DNA of 64,000 nt from Paralichthys olivaceus (lineage: Eukaryota; Chordata; Actinopteri; Pleuronectiformes; Paralichthyidae). This document shows positions 34,801 through 48,497 of this stretch, one piece after another. The stretch is taken from positions 10,980,361-11,044,360 of the forward strand of contig NC_091097.1 of assembly GCF_024713975.1 (NCBI RefSeq), given 5' to 3'. Made by a program: the position numbers and the translations under genes. Numbering within the stretch: position 1 is the stretch's first letter; the number at the start of each line of letters is the position of its first letter. The notes under the pieces are model-generated. The model had not been told where the DNA came from and did not search any database. It saw nothing but the letters and a program-made list of their open reading frames with translations.

Positions 34801-37800
34801 TGGCCTGCAGCTATTTTAAATTAAAATTGTATTGAATTATTTGCTTTGTTAATTAATGTCTTGTGAAAATGGGCAGATTATTCCTCTTTCTGCTCCCTTT
34901 CATTCAAGATGTTTTTTTTGCATTTAAATTGTTTTGTTTGGTCGATGAATTAAATAAACTTATATACATATATATATATATATATATATGTATACCGCTT
35001 AAAGCACTTCCACCTCCATCACACAGCCGTCAGAAGAAAATAAATATGATCTTTCAAAATTCTGTGCTTGTTTTGAGATTGAGGCTTGAATCAGGATCTA
35101 GATTAAAAAGTCACTAATATGTCTGAGCCCTACAACACAGCACACTGATGTTGAGCTAGTAGCTGCGAAACTCTCCAGAGCAAAACGAGGTGATTTAAGG
35201 AAGGCTCATACTTTTGTATTCGGCCACACAGTGTAATCACAGGTTGGAGCTTTGTCACAGTGTGAAAGAAGACAGGATGACTGAGAGAGAGAAAGACAGA
35301 CTGGGTGAAAGTGGGAGACCCTGTTGTGGTACTGTACACTAATTATTCATAGGAGACAAAAAAGGCTGAATGAAAAGGGGGCAGGGGGGCTGCTAGTGGA
35401 TTTCCCCCTGCAGACCCAGGAGAGCTTGCTAAGCTAAATCACAAGTCTCCCTAATGAGAGGGGAGAGAGGAGCGACTCATGAACACACAGCGCAGAGACT
35501 GCCAGATCACCATAACAACCAACTAGCTGACCCACAATGCATCTCAACACAAGCCTGACCACAGCACCGCTCTGTGCTCTGGCTTAGCACCGGCTCTCTG
35601 CTCGGAAACATCCAGCCAGCAAACACTTAGCAATCCACAAACCAGTGTGAGAAAGAGGAAAAATTAATACCTCGTCAATTAACCCCATCAACGTGGAATC
35701 TTTATGGCACAAATCGGCTCACATCATTGTGCCAAACAAAGAATGTGAAGTTATTATTGTGGATCAGTGAATGAGATTACAGTGAGGACAAAACCTGATT
35801 ATGTCTGAAATATGACTTAACCCCATCCCCCTACCCAGCCTGGTGCTGAGGGGGAGACAAACAGGGGGATCTGGCAGGTCTGGGTCCCAGCACAGGGATT
35901 TTGCACAGGAGGTTATGTGGTTATCTGTATGTCCATTTAAACATGGACTGTATGCTTAAGCAAAGAAAAACACTTTAGAACTGTTTTAAACCACAGGATG
36001 TAAATGCTTAATTCCTACTCCACATTAGTTTCCCATCAGCTAAGGTCCAAAGCAGAACAAAAAGATGATGGTTTTCTGATAGTCTGACACTTCTATTTCC
36101 AACTAAGCTCTTGACTGATGCTCACATGAGCAGAAAGCTGCCAACACAGCAGTATGATTTAAGTGTCAGTATCCATCCAAAACCAACAGGGAACCAGAGG
36201 AGGGTTAGCTGCATTATGGCTACATGACTTACTTTGTCACTGTGGGAACTAACGCTCAGCCCCGTCCTCCAGTGCCATCAATTTCAGCCGGTTAGAAACG
36301 TGATGACATCCCACTGTCTCAACCAACAATAGATGTAGCAAATTATTTACGAGCGTGAAGTTGAGAGATGGTATGTTATGTGCATTGTGAGTCAGTGGTC
36401 ATCTCTGGCATGTCATCTAGTCGTGCATGATGACGTTCAGTCTGCATGGCAGATTATCTCTAATCTTACCAGATCTTTATCCTCAATCTCAGGAGTGATG
36501 GGGGTTGGGATACGTGGGTAAAGGGTGGAGAACGCAGAAGGCTCCATTTCTGATGCCCACTCCAAAGAGGCCCAAGGATGTACTGACGTTCCAGGACAAC
36601 ACTAGCCTGAGAAAACCCTGGTGCTAACCTACAACCTTATACACTCTGAAATCATATTCATCAATACACGTCCATGTGTTTAGATTCAATGTAACTTATA
36701 ATAACCTCATTATAAGTGTATGATATTGATAAACATAATTTTAATACTATTGTCAATGCCATGTACACAAGCATGTCCAGCATGCCTGGATTTACAAGAC
36801 ACTTTTAATTTATATAAACTAAATCCAGAATTGCTAGAAATACAACACAATTTTTACATATTACAAGTATAGTTTTTCAGTCATTTTTTTAGTTTTTTGA
36901 CTTGATCCCATCTTGTTACAGACTATTCAGGACAATGGGACTCACTCTCTACTTGTCCTAGATTGTGCAGTTCACTGCATTCATTTTCTTCCTGCATATT
37001 TCTGAGTCTAACTACTGACCAAGGAATGTCAAGGTCTAGAGGCAGGAACAAACAAGAAACGCTTCTTCATCCTGTAGCAGCATCTTAACAGTTTGATGAA
37101 GAGAATATTACTGTGGTGTGTTTGCCCTACTTCAATCAACGCACCAACTGCGTAGTTTTATATAGCAGGTCACTGGCACGCCGTACTGACACTGGTGCTG
37201 CAAACCCAAGCCAGCACGAACATCTAAGTGGGTCAGGATAAACCTACATCCCTGGATTTATACATGAGCCAAATCGCCCAGTGAATAGCAATAATGCAAG
37301 ATGTTTAATCAATCATTAACAGAATCATCAAGAGTGCATGGCTCTGTCACCTGTCAGCAACAAACATGACTCAACATACTTTTATGTAAATGCACTATGT
37401 TATCCTCCTGTTTGACACAGATAAGTGAAGCTGTAACATACAGCAGCGCTGCAGCAGATTGCTGCTGCTCCAAAGCAATTTACTGGCCAAGACCCACATC
37501 GATGCTCCATCCTTTAATGCTGCTGCAGCATGACCCACTTTCATTGCTTGCCACACTGTAGGTACAGTGCCAGTTAGTGGCAGACAAGCTAAAAGAGCAG
37601 TAACAGCCAAAATAGGAGTTTGATGATGAACCATAGTCTGGAATAATAAGCTGAGATGCACGCAAGCACACACAAATTACAGCAACATCATGAAATAAGG
37701 GGTGTACTGTGTCTGAGGCCTTTATTTCTGAAGCTGTGGTCATAATGATGAAATCATGATCGTTGTTATTATGTCTAAAACTTTTAATATTATATGTTCT

Positions 37801-40800
37801 TTACGTTTTTTTCCCGCCCGATTGAAATCTTTGTGTATTTTGTTGTGAAGTGGAACATTTGTGCAGGTGGTTACCTCTCAGCTGGTTTGTAATTTAGAAA
37901 AAAACAGTCATGCCCAAACAACTGCATATGGCTTAAAATTCAGGGCAAGCTTACATTATATTTATTGTGTCGTATAAGCTATGGTCTTCCACAGTAGTGC
38001 ATTAATAATTAGTTTATAGGTTGTATAAACTTTCGTATCAACGGGTTAATGGTCAGAAAACTCCTGTGCTGTTTGTGCTGTTAAGATGTCATAGATACAT
38101 TTAAGTGTATCATCAGTGTTTTTCCAGCAGTGGAGCAAACAACTTGCAAGGTACAACAACACCATCCATGCAGATCCCTGGAGAATCCATAGAGCTTTAT
38201 AGAAAAACTGCCTGTTTGTGCATGAGCCGAGATGACTGGGAAAATGCAGTTGTATGCCACTTTGGGAGGAAGATAATCTGTACAAAGTACCTCCCCTCAT
38301 TTAGACTATTATGATTCCCCTGAAAACGAAATTAGTTCTATTGTGAGAGGGAGAGAAACAAGGGGAGATAGGATGGGTGGGAGAGGGAGAGGGAGAGGGT
38401 GAAAGAGAGACAGAGAGAGTCCATTGTGAGGGGTTAAGAGGACAAACCAGTTCCTCTTGATTTTACTCACTAAGCCAGCTCACAGTATTCCCTCAACACA
38501 GTATCTAATGTTTCCCCAGAACTGTTTAACCATTGTCCTGGTCTGGACCAACCATTGTATCCAGATCCTCCCTCCCTCTCACAACCTGGAATTAAAGTAG
38601 TCGTCCCTTGTGTCACCATTACTGCCCCAGCAGCTGGATCCCCTCATCCTCTCAGATCAGCTGGGGGCAGCACCGGGGCGTGGGGGTGGGGTCGAATGAG
38701 TGGGGGTCTTTTTGATGTCCTTTAATCCCTCAAATCAAAGCATAAACAAGCCCCTGTATCAACAACCAAGCACATGCAGCTACTTCTATGTGGACTCCTG
38801 TATAGCAGAGTATCTGGTTTCATGGGGAGGTGACGTTCACTTCTTGGCCTGATACACAAACATAAAGCAGTTTCTAACTCATTGAATGAATCCATGCAGG
38901 CCACACCACACACAACACTGCAGGTCAGACCAGTGTGGCATCATCACCTTTGTGTTTCCTGTTCACGTACACTATTATTAGAATTGCACTCAGTAGAACG
39001 TATCGCATACGTCCACCAATGCTCGTCAGTCCCTTTAAATTCAGGGATATCCATCCTCTACGCTCAAGCATTCTCGAGAAATTAACCCAAATGCCAAAAT
39101 GTTAAAGAACAAGAAAAATATCCATGATCCACCCACTTAAGTAATTATGGTCCAAAAGTTAATGGGCTCTTCCTTCCACAGAGTTTCGATAAAAGTTTTT
39201 GCATAATCCTAAATAAATTCATAAACAATGAAAACATAACCTCCTTAGCAGAGGGAAACTCTGTTAGTCTGTATAAAAGCTCCATAATTTTACCATTTTG
39301 ATGGGTTTATGACGGAGGTCTGCATCAGTCACTAGTGCGTCCTTGTCTTTGGAGATGATGCCTTTCTGAGTGAGGAGCTCCAGCAGGGCAATGTTGTCTT
39401 TGGGCTGCGCCTCAGCTCCAGTGCCCCCCAGTAAGAGGCTGTAGGTGCGGCAGTAAAGTTCGGAGGACTGCAGAAGGCGTGTGACTGGCGGTTTAAGGTG
39501 CTCCTGCTCATACTGGTCACAGTAGAAGGGGTCGCGTAGTTCTGCGGGGACATTCTCTACCAAGAGAAAAAACAAAACATACAGACAATGTTTGATGGGT
39601 TCCAGGTGCAGTGGTGCTTCTTAAACAAACTAAGATGTATATAATTAAGCTCAGAATACTTCACTCACACCTTCATTTTCTCAGTTAAAGATTATCATAA
39701 ACATGAAAACTGACACCTGCTTTCTGATCAATGGTAAATTAAAACAGTTGGTATATACCCCTGGTCTACATTGGAGGACATGAGTAGAGGAGAGCAGGCA
39801 GTAAGGTCAGTGGGTCATGTCAGAGGCTGCAGGTTACAAGTTGCTCTGCCACTTGTTTCTTTGCTTTTTGTACAAAAGCTTCAGTGAACATTGTCTCAGA
39901 TCTTGACAGAGAAATATAAATCTCAGAGGCATAAATCAGTAAACTGATTAATCTTCAAACTCAAAACTCAAAAAAGAAAATGAGAAACCTCTAAGTGTGT
40001 TCAGACTTGGCTCTCTGCAAATAAAATTTGGCACAGCTTCAAATAATATCCTAAAAACACACACTAGACACGCCCTCGATGAAACTGGTTTCACAGCATC
40101 CACATCGAACCGAGAGGAAACTCAATAGCCTGTGTTTCTTTGCAAACATACTGAAGTAAGTATCTCGCTGCTTAAAAGGGCCTTCAGGGGAAAAAAAGTT
40201 GACAAGCTGGAATACCAGCAGTCTGTCTGAAAACCGAAAGGACAGATGTCATAGTAATGTGTGTTTGAGTGTGTAGTGTTCTTCCTAACAAGGTGTCACT
40301 ATGTTGTTGTATCATTACAAAGTCATGTAATAGTTTCACTGACATCAGACAATAAAACGCTCAGCTTCACAGGTTGGACGATGCCCTGTTCTCTCTCACT
40401 CTCCCTCCACGATGACTGTAGATGTCCGACAAAATGTTCAGGTCCACTTTACTGTAAATACGACTGCGTGCCAAGAATACAATGCTCACTGTACTGCTGT
40501 AAACCCTGTGACACGCCAACCAAACTGTACATGCTTAAGTCTCAGGTACACAAAGTTACACAACATGTATAAAGAGTTTTCCAGGTTCCCAAGATGACGT
40601 TTATAACAAAAAAGAAAAACTTCACCAGAAGGCAAAGCAGAATGCAAATGCCACAACTCAGTGAAATGAGTGAGATCGATACGAGCATGATTTCCCTAAG
40701 GGAGAGTCTGGCTATGAATAATGACTTGGTGTGTCACACAGAGTACACAAAGAAGGCAATAAAAAGAAGGCAATAAAAAGAACAACAAGCTGGCCTTAAG

Positions 40801-43800
40801 TGTTACTAAAGCCCAAGCAAAAAGTAGAGTGATGCCTCCACAGTTGTGACATCACATCAATTCCAGGGAAATATTTGGGATCAAAACACAAGCTTGTGTG
40901 CGTTTGCATAAACTCGAGCAACAGCCTCTCTGCCACTTTCACGGGTCACAGGGTCGCTGCTTATCTCCTGGTATGAGAAAAGAGGCAAAAATCAAATGTG
41001 TGCGAAGATTATTAACATGGCCACATTATTATACTGGACGAGCAGGGAGATTACTCCTCAAGCAGAGAGGTTAAAATAAGTATTTGCCATCAACTGAGGA
41101 GATCCTGACCCAGAGACTTAATCCCTACCACCTGCAGAAGCTCTGTGCTGAAGCTGACCCTGACCTCTAATCTTTGGGTGTAAGAAGAAAGCAAACAGAC
41201 GTTTTTTTCTAAAGCAGCGCCACGTTGTTGTTTTTATAGTAAAAGAAAAATAGGAAAGACTGTGACAGCAATGGACCATCATGCACAATATTTAATATAC
41301 AGTCTCTAATCTCTTGCCGTTGTGGCTGCAGTGAGTTCAGCTGTGTATCACTGACGTGCATTGCTTGAGAGCATGTTGATAAAAAGAAGCCGTGTGTCCT
41401 TCTACTTCACTGACTGACTGACTGACTGAGCTAGCATGCTGGTCACGACACAGGCATTACTACGTGAGTGTGACAGTAATCAACAGGAACAGGACAAACA
41501 CATACTGAACGAAGATTTGCTGAAATCAGCCACAGTTAAGGGAAAAAATCTTTAAACAAGACTCCAGCATTCACCACCTCTCAACATTGGATTCGTGTGA
41601 AACAATAATCATTGGATTTCAGGAAGGTTGTTACAGCAACACAGAGCTTTAAGTAGCTCTCTATAATAACATGGCGCAGCACCATGTAAATATCACTGGA
41701 TTTGACAATCCCACCAGTCAAGCTGCTTAATGGAACCCAGGTTAAGATTAGATATATAATAAGGTGTCAAATGTGAAGTGGTGTATAAAGTAAGGCAAGA
41801 TTAACATTTCTACCCTTATGTTTAGGCATTAGTCCATTAAAAGTTGCATTTAGGGACTAATTTTCTTTTACTGAGCCACTTCAAGAGAAACTTTTACAAA
41901 ATGAATAACTCAGCATTACTTGTGTTTTGATAAGGTTATTCACTCTAAGTTTAAACTTTCTCTCTCTGGAAAACTGAGGTATAAACATCCTCATCATGTG
42001 GCAGAAAGGTTCAAACACAGATGATTATCCGCTCCTGTTTTTAGAACAAAGCCGGCAGTATTTGGCTGCCCCAAAACTTACTGGTGGAGAGAAGGGGCTA
42101 AGCTAACACCCTACCATTCATGTGACCCACTAGTTCAGAGAACAATGCTGATGCCAACATAAATATCAAACTACAGACCGCTTTTTCAAGACAGCATGTA
42201 AAATCTGTATACACACATAGACATAGTATACATTCATGCACATAGTCTTTGATCTGACAGTTCAAGTTAGGGTAAATTACTGTATTTATATAGTGTGTTT
42301 TTTCTCAAAAGGCTTTACAGTACAAGCCACATTCACCCATTCACACACACAGCACTACTATATGCTGTCTATTTTCTACCAGCACATTGCCAACTACACC
42401 ATCAGGAGCAATTTGGGATTCAGTATCTTGCCCAAGGACACTTCAGCATGTGGACTGGAGATGACGTGGATCAAACCACCAACCTTGTGGATGACTACCT
42501 CCTCATCCACAGGACAGAGAGACTACATGAGGTATCCCATCTCCCTATACACCCACAGGTCCACTTAACATAAATAGGCCATCCCTAACAGCCCTGTGTG
42601 TCCTGTAAACCAACACCACAGCTGCCGCTGTAGTAAAACTTAAGCAACGCAGCCTTAAACTGCACTGCAGGGTCAGTGTACACAGAACAACATCCTTCGG
42701 ACAACACCACTAGATCATATGTGCTAACAGGACAACACTGAATAACCAAGTGACAGTGTGCATTAGCCTGTAGCAGAACAGTCCAAGGTTTAGACACTGA
42801 CTTCCAACCAGATCTGCTTTACTCTGATCTTTGTCCTCCATGTGTGGGGTGGCATGTGACCTTACATACACATTATCTTAAAACACACTTCACAAGTCAG
42901 TAACTGTAAACAGAGTTGAACCTAAGAGTTTCATACAGTACACCAATCAGGCCTTCCTACCTCTTGAGTAAACACTAAAAGCAAAAAAAAAACATCCTCC
43001 TCAGGTCCTTCTCCCTTGTTGACTCACCATAGCTACAATGAAGGGGAGAGGATGAGTAATCACTCCAACAGAATTTCAGGAGCAGCTTCTAGCTAGATAA
43101 GCCCATCATGCTAAATAAACACAAGGTTTGACATGTGCAGGTTCAAGGTGGTTTGGCCTCATCCCTTGAAAAAAAGTCAGAAGAGGAGAAACCTATGACC
43201 AAAACAGATGTTTAAGCTGAGGCATAAACTGGAAGACGCACAAATGTAATTACATACTCAGAAGGAAAACTGACAGACAAAAGCTGCTTGTATTTACTTT
43301 ATGAACATTTTATGAGTAAGTTTGTTCCAACCCTTCAAACAGGTAGATCTAGAGTTTCTGGTCTCATTCCAGTGTAAAAGCACAAACTAGTTGGACTCAC
43401 CCTCAAATGATCTGTCAGGTCACCTGTCACAGCAACTTCAAGGGCAGAACCTGAATTACATCCTTGCCTAACAACTTTTCATTCACATTGTGATTATGGA
43501 TAATTTTCCTGTCAGGGCATTACAAAACATGATTAGATGGCATTTCATTACTGCGAAGCCACGTATCTAACATAAAGGTCTTAAAGCATGTATGGTCTGA
43601 TGTATCTGAAGATAGAAAATATGAATAGGCCTACATATGGTGCATCATTTATATTTGCATATAAACAAGCTGGTACCAGCGGATTCCAGTGAATGAAAGC
43701 ATGTAATTCGGACATTTTTTGCTGCTTCTTAACTATGACAACATTATTATGATGCTCCAAACATGGCGTCACAACAAAGTCAATGGTGACACATCTTTTG

Positions 43801-45390
43801 TGAGCAGTTTAATGTTGGAGTTGTAGGGATGGCATGATATGTATTTATGAATATTGATATTGTTTTTTCTCCCAGCTCAGGATGGTTCAGTGTCTCCTTT
43901 GCTTAGCAAGGTGGAGAAAAACTACTCCAGGTTTCCTACTTAAGCATTTAGAGAATCTGATGAGGTTTAAGCATTATATTTACAACCTTTATACTTGTGT
44001 ATCAATTCGAATTGTTTAATTTAACATTAAGAGTTTGGTTGTGTTGAAGATGACTTTGTGTTTTCTGTTCACTTGTCCTCCTAGCCTTGAAATATTTTAC
44101 ATCAACAATGGCATTTCAGGCTAAGCCTAAAAGTATTTTTGATGATTTCACATGGTTTCGTTTTAGGGTAGCCTAGAGATATTTTATTATTTCTGTCACT
44201 AGGCCCTTGCCAGCTCTCGTTCTCAGCCTAAATAAAGACCTGAGATGTATATAGGATGTGATCATGTGTTAACCCCATTTTGTATCACAAAGACGGAGAT
44301 TAAAAATGGTGTCTATTGTAATCATTAGGCCAGGCGACCTGCTCTGGCTCCTGCTGTGAATCTGCTGTTCTCCAGACTGAACCTTTCCCTTTCTGGGAAG
44401 GGACATGATGATGTCAACCTGACTTTGCAGGAAACAGTTAGGCCATCGAGTTGATTAAGATTAAAAACTGCACATCAACAACACACAGCACGCAGCCTTG
44501 GTCTTCATATTCCTATAACTTGGGATGGAGGACGACTTTGACCAGAGGGTGTGGTTGAGGTGCTTAACAGAGCACACGCAGCACTGTGGGGACTTGCCTG
44601 GGGTTGTGTAACATGCAAGTCATGTTGTTAGAGTAAAAACAGAGATCACTTCCCACCATTTCGATCCAAAACTGAGTTAAAGCTGTCTGAAATATTGACA
44701 ATAAACCTCCAGCTTAGTGTTATTTACATGCACAGCTGAGTGATGTGCTTTGTTGATTCTTGTTGTGTGCCGCTTTAGTAAAAGGATCCACATTATATTA
44801 CTTGAAAACAGTGCCCTATCACAGTACTGACGTGTGTACTCTTCTGGTAGAATAGAGTTAGAGTGAAATAAAAACAGTGTGTCCTTAAGCCTATTTCAAA
44901 CAGGACTGTTTTTGGTGTCCTCTGTGAGAGATTTAATCTTTAGAGATAGGCCTGGAGAACAGAGAGACTTGTTATCACCTCAGGGTCAGGACTGACGCTC
45001 TGTAAAAGTCTCAACACACCAACATGCTCTGTCTTATGATACCTCTGCTCATTCAAGTTATTTTCTGAGGTGGGTGTGTTTTGCATCAAAGAGGCTGGAT
45101 GGTTACACACATGCGGGAGCATCTTGACACAGGATATTGGAAGATAAAGAAAATTGTGCTAGGCATTGAATTCCCTCTGTGCATGGATGCAGCAGTTCGA
45201 TCCTAATTCTGAACTGAATACAACTGGTGCTGTCATTTTTTAGTAGTGAAAATCACCCACGCCCCAGAAAAACAACAAGATTAGAAACATCCCCAGCAGC
45301 CTGCAGTTTGTGACTGAAGCCCGGCGGACAGAAATACAGACATAATGGGTTAGAGTGATAAGGCCTGTAGGGAGGAGGCCTGCTCCTCTG

Positions 45391-45430
<40 letters not shown>

Positions 45431-45851
45431 CTTTAAAATGTGACCACCCATTGACTGAGGACAAATGACATGTGTCAGTGTAAAAAAAAATGCGTAGGGC
45501 GCATGGTCCCTTTCATTTGCTGCTCTTTGTGCTGGAAACTGCTGAGCCACACACACACGCACGCACACATACACACACACACCCTACATGCATGTGCTCT
45601 CCTCTGCTGCCGAACAGAATATAAACACACACACACGATGAGCGCCACAAAAGGACGCATGAGACCTCTGTGAATACGACTACAGCTGGGCAGGCCTGCA
45701 GCCTCCACGCTAACCTACCTGCGCTGCCGTAGGACTTTGCCAACAGCCACCCGACACTTGCGCAAATTTTCGCCTTGGCACAGTCGTACAAGTCGGATGG
45801 TTTTATCTCCGGGACCACAAAAGTCTTCCTCATGGTGGGGGAGTCCACCAT
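25819..45851 (-). CDS. camsap3: Calmodulin-regulated spectrin-associated protein 3 (CAMSAP3/Nezha)
   Basis: Eighteen exons on the minus strand: 45851-45719, 39556-39294, 33148-33008, 32899-32816, 32470-32438, 31659-31521, 31071-30932, 30848-30764, 30659-30617, 30525-30470, 30205-30133, 30054-27930, 27828-27704, 27470-27178, 27065-26972, 26551-26439, 26329-26211, 26118-25819. They total 1452 residues; human CAMSAP3 has about 1250. Domains in order: an N-terminal segment starting MVDSPTMRKTF; a CH domain (about residues 219-335, with CMKDSMSVADTLYNLQ and FEVRRPDFVQP); a long disordered exon with a Ser-rich region and coiled coil (about 670-715, LEEKRKAIDAQKKRIEAIF); further coiled coil (about 1105-1145); and the C-terminal CKK domain from about 1314. 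The phrase PFGLDSDVDIVMGDPV identifies CAMSAP3 rather than CAMSAP1 or 2. Known role: binding and stabilising non-centrosomal microtubule minus ends, including at epithelial junctions. The start was chosen by match to the family N-terminus. Confidence 0.95.
34965..34990. repeat. TA microsatellite in camsap3 intron 2
   Basis: A short ATATAT run is flanked by ATACAT and GTATAC. Confidence 0.7.
38340..38425 (+). repeat. GA-rich simple repeat in camsap3 intron 2
   Basis: A purine-only run of GAGAGGGAGA type units, including a GGGAGAGGGAGAGGGAGAGGG core. It is low complexity and not coding. Confidence 0.7.
39121..39256 (+). repeat. Teleost SINE-like repeat tail, copy 2
   Basis: It reads TCCATGATCCACCCACTTAA, then TTCCTTCCACAGAGTTTCG, then GAAAACATAACCTCCTTAG and CAGAGG. 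The final part matches the element at 18840-18990 in order and orientation. It ends about 40 bp from camsap3 exon 2, in the intron on its 3' side. Confidence 0.55.
42270..42505 (-). repeat. SINE-like element in camsap3 intron 1
   Basis: On the plus strand it reads CACATTCACCCATTCACACA, GGGATTCAGTATCTTGCCCAAGG (split here as GGGATTCAG and ATCTTGCCCAAGG) and GGATCAAACCACCAACCTT. This is the reverse complement order of the element at 20690-20870 and typical of fish SINE-like repeats. Confidence 0.55.
45391..45426. repeat. CA microsatellite in camsap3 intron 1
   Basis: An uninterrupted ACAC run of about 18 units; further shorter CA runs follow at about 45547-45582. Confidence 0.85.
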
Positions 45852-46330
45852 AGCGAGGGTGCGAGGGAATGGGAAATGGTTCAAAAATAAACTAGACAGC
45901 AAAAGAAAATATTCACGCTATCATCCTCTCTGACTGCTCCACACGGCCGGGGCTTGGATTACGGATTGTCGAGGGGAGAAATATCCGGCCCGGAGCTGCG
46001 ACCAAATGCGGTTAAAGTCCTTCTCTGTGCGGCTGTAGGAGATCGAATCCCGGTTGAATGGAAGCCTCACGATCAGGTGAAGCTCCGAGCCGCCGGGGTG
46101 TTGGAGAAAACCGGACTCTTCCCCTTATTCCTGCTCTTCTTCGTCCGCATCGCCGTGCGTCCTGCTCGCTGCGCGGAGCTCCACTGAGTGCCGCGCCGAT
46201 GACTGACGGCCAGGTGCTCCACACAGGCGGCGCTCGATCGACCCGTCGGCCAATGGCAGAGGGGCTCCGGTTGATGGGGGCGGGAGCAGACATGCAGACA
46301 GGAGTAAAGGTTTGATTCCTGCTACAGGTG
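45852..46330 (-). promoter_or_regulatory. Probable camsap3 promoter and 5' UTR (CpG-rich)
   Basis: The region directly upstream of the camsap3 start codon is much richer in GC and CpG than its surroundings, especially 45945-46280. No TATA box is apparent. In vertebrates this pattern usually marks a broad housekeeping-type promoter. The exact start site cannot be read from sequence. Confidence 0.5.
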
Positions 46331-48497
46331 CACTTCCTGGCGCACAGGTGAACGCCAGCAGGGCCCCTTTCCCACCGGGAAGGTCAAATAACATAAAGTG
46401 ACCGAATAATAGAAATGTTACCGCAACGCAAATGCTATTGATGGGTTTCTGTATATGTAAACAATGAGCAAAAATGACATATGAATGTACAGATCCTTCA
46501 CCTTCGCTGCAAAACCACAATATAGAAACACCTCAATATAGTTTGGATACAAAATGTACAGGATCACAGGTACTTTCACAAAAGTCACATAGTGCAATTT
46601 ATAACTGTCTTAAACTATTTTACTCACACATGTCATCATTGTATTTTTATTTTTTATTAATTTACACATTTCTATCTACTTTATTTGTATTATTTTCCTC
46701 CCTCAACTTCTTTCAAAAGGTCTTTACGCCTTTTATTTTACCCTCCCTTAATGTCCCCGTACAGCACCTGTATGAAATGTGCTTTAGAAATAAAACTGCC
46801 TTGCAAAAATAATATGCAAAGTATTTCTCTTCACTTCTGGATTTCTAGTACTGATGTTGTAAGAATCCAAACAGTGTGTGAATTTACAGCAGTGTTCAGA
46901 TAGTTAAAGCTATTTTATCAATTGTTGAGTATTTCAATGACCCTGCACAGTCCTCAGGGTTGACTGTGTGTAGATGTGCATGGACAGACTTTGATTGAGT
47001 GACTATTATCATATTCAGTAGTTTATAGATTTTGGTCACTTTTTTATATTCTGTCAATCATGCTTTTTTGCTTTAATACTAGACAATATTTTAAACCATT
47101 ATATATTCATCGTGTATATTATTTGTTGCCCTTCAACATGCAAAAATGTATGATCACGTTATCAAGCAAAGACTTAATTAGATCAGAACTATTAATATCA
47201 ACTTCTGATTAACAATTCACTGAGTATCATAGATCAGCAATAACCTAACACCTTTATTTGTGTTTGAACCTTTGTTTCTTGTAGTGCACTGTCCACATTA
47301 GACAAATTCAATCTCGGGAGTGACTCATCACATGATGTTGCTCAAAGTTCCAAGAGCTCCCTGGGCGCCCCACTGCAGTAACTTCTTAGGAGGATTACCT
47401 CTCAGCTATTTTAATCTAATTATGACAGAAACAATTTCGCCCTAGTCAGTACATTTACCAGTTCTGCCAGTTTAACTCTTTGTGATGGTGTGGCAACAAT
47501 TAAAAGCATGAGGCCATCTTCCAGCATACACGTGTTGAACCTGTATTATAGGATCTGCATTTTAGTTGTGTGTGTATAAAGGACATTTGCCAAACTGTAC
47601 ATCAGCAAAAATCTGTGTGACTTGGATGCTTCAGACTTCTGCCAAGTGTTCCCAACAGCAAACTTTCATGTACAAGTTACTGTATTTATCAAATATAAAT
47701 CAATTTTTATTACAGCTGCAAGACAATGTAAATAAAGTTTCAGAGACTCAAAGAGACCAGCTTGACACAGCCAGGGTTAGAGCGTAATTGACAAACATCA
47801 AAGTTATACAGCATGGCAATAAGAAAACATAGAAAATCTTGTTGTACATGAAGAGCTGTAAAATTGTATTAGGTCACAAGTAGCATTTCTATAGCATTAC
47901 TTATATCCTCAAAACCTACAACTTTAATAACTGCAGTTTAGTTAACTTTGAATTTTATGTTCTATTTTTCAAACCATTGCACAAACTAATCTTTTCAGAA
48001 CACAAGACACACCTACTAGTGATCCTCAAGTCAACAATGTGAAGCTCCACTTTCAAGTGAATGCTCTAAGAAGAAACTACGCTCCTCCCCTGTTTTCTAG
48101 GGCAGAGCTTCCTGTCAGAGGAAGATATCTGAATTTATTAAGTGTACACAAATGTTTTCACTGTAAATTCTTTTACAAATGTTGTTCCATAACAAAGTCA
48201 AACAACATCAGATTTCAATTAGAGTTAACATGTAACCACAACAGTATTTTATAATAGAAAAAAAAGGATCAATTATCTTGAGCCACATACCAAGGACTGA
48301 CACCTTGTGGCCAAAACTAAGAGTTTTTTTTTTTACTATACTGAACTTCTCCCACATTTTTTTTTCATCACATTGTATTAAAATAAAGTGGATACAACTG
48401 AATATTAATACTAAATTTAAAAATAGAGCCTATTCAATCATTACAAGAGATATCAGAAGAATGCATCTTTGCAAAGTTCAGTGAGAAAAAGCATCTT
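46331..48497. other. Spacer between camsap3 5' end and xab2 3' end
   Basis: AT-rich sequence without recognisable exons. The right end should hold the xab2 3' UTR on the minus strand; TTTATT at about 48248-48253 or the ATTTTTATT near 47703-47711 could be its reversed poly(A) signal. Confidence 0.4.

Noticed and set aside
38340-38425. Regular GA-rich repeats that could suggest a clustered repeat array
   Set aside because: Simple purine repeats without spacers inside an intron of an animal gene.
45954-46315. Plus-strand open frames in the CpG-rich region upstream of camsap3
   Set aside because: Open frames arise easily in GC-rich sequence. No family similarity or splice structure was seen.
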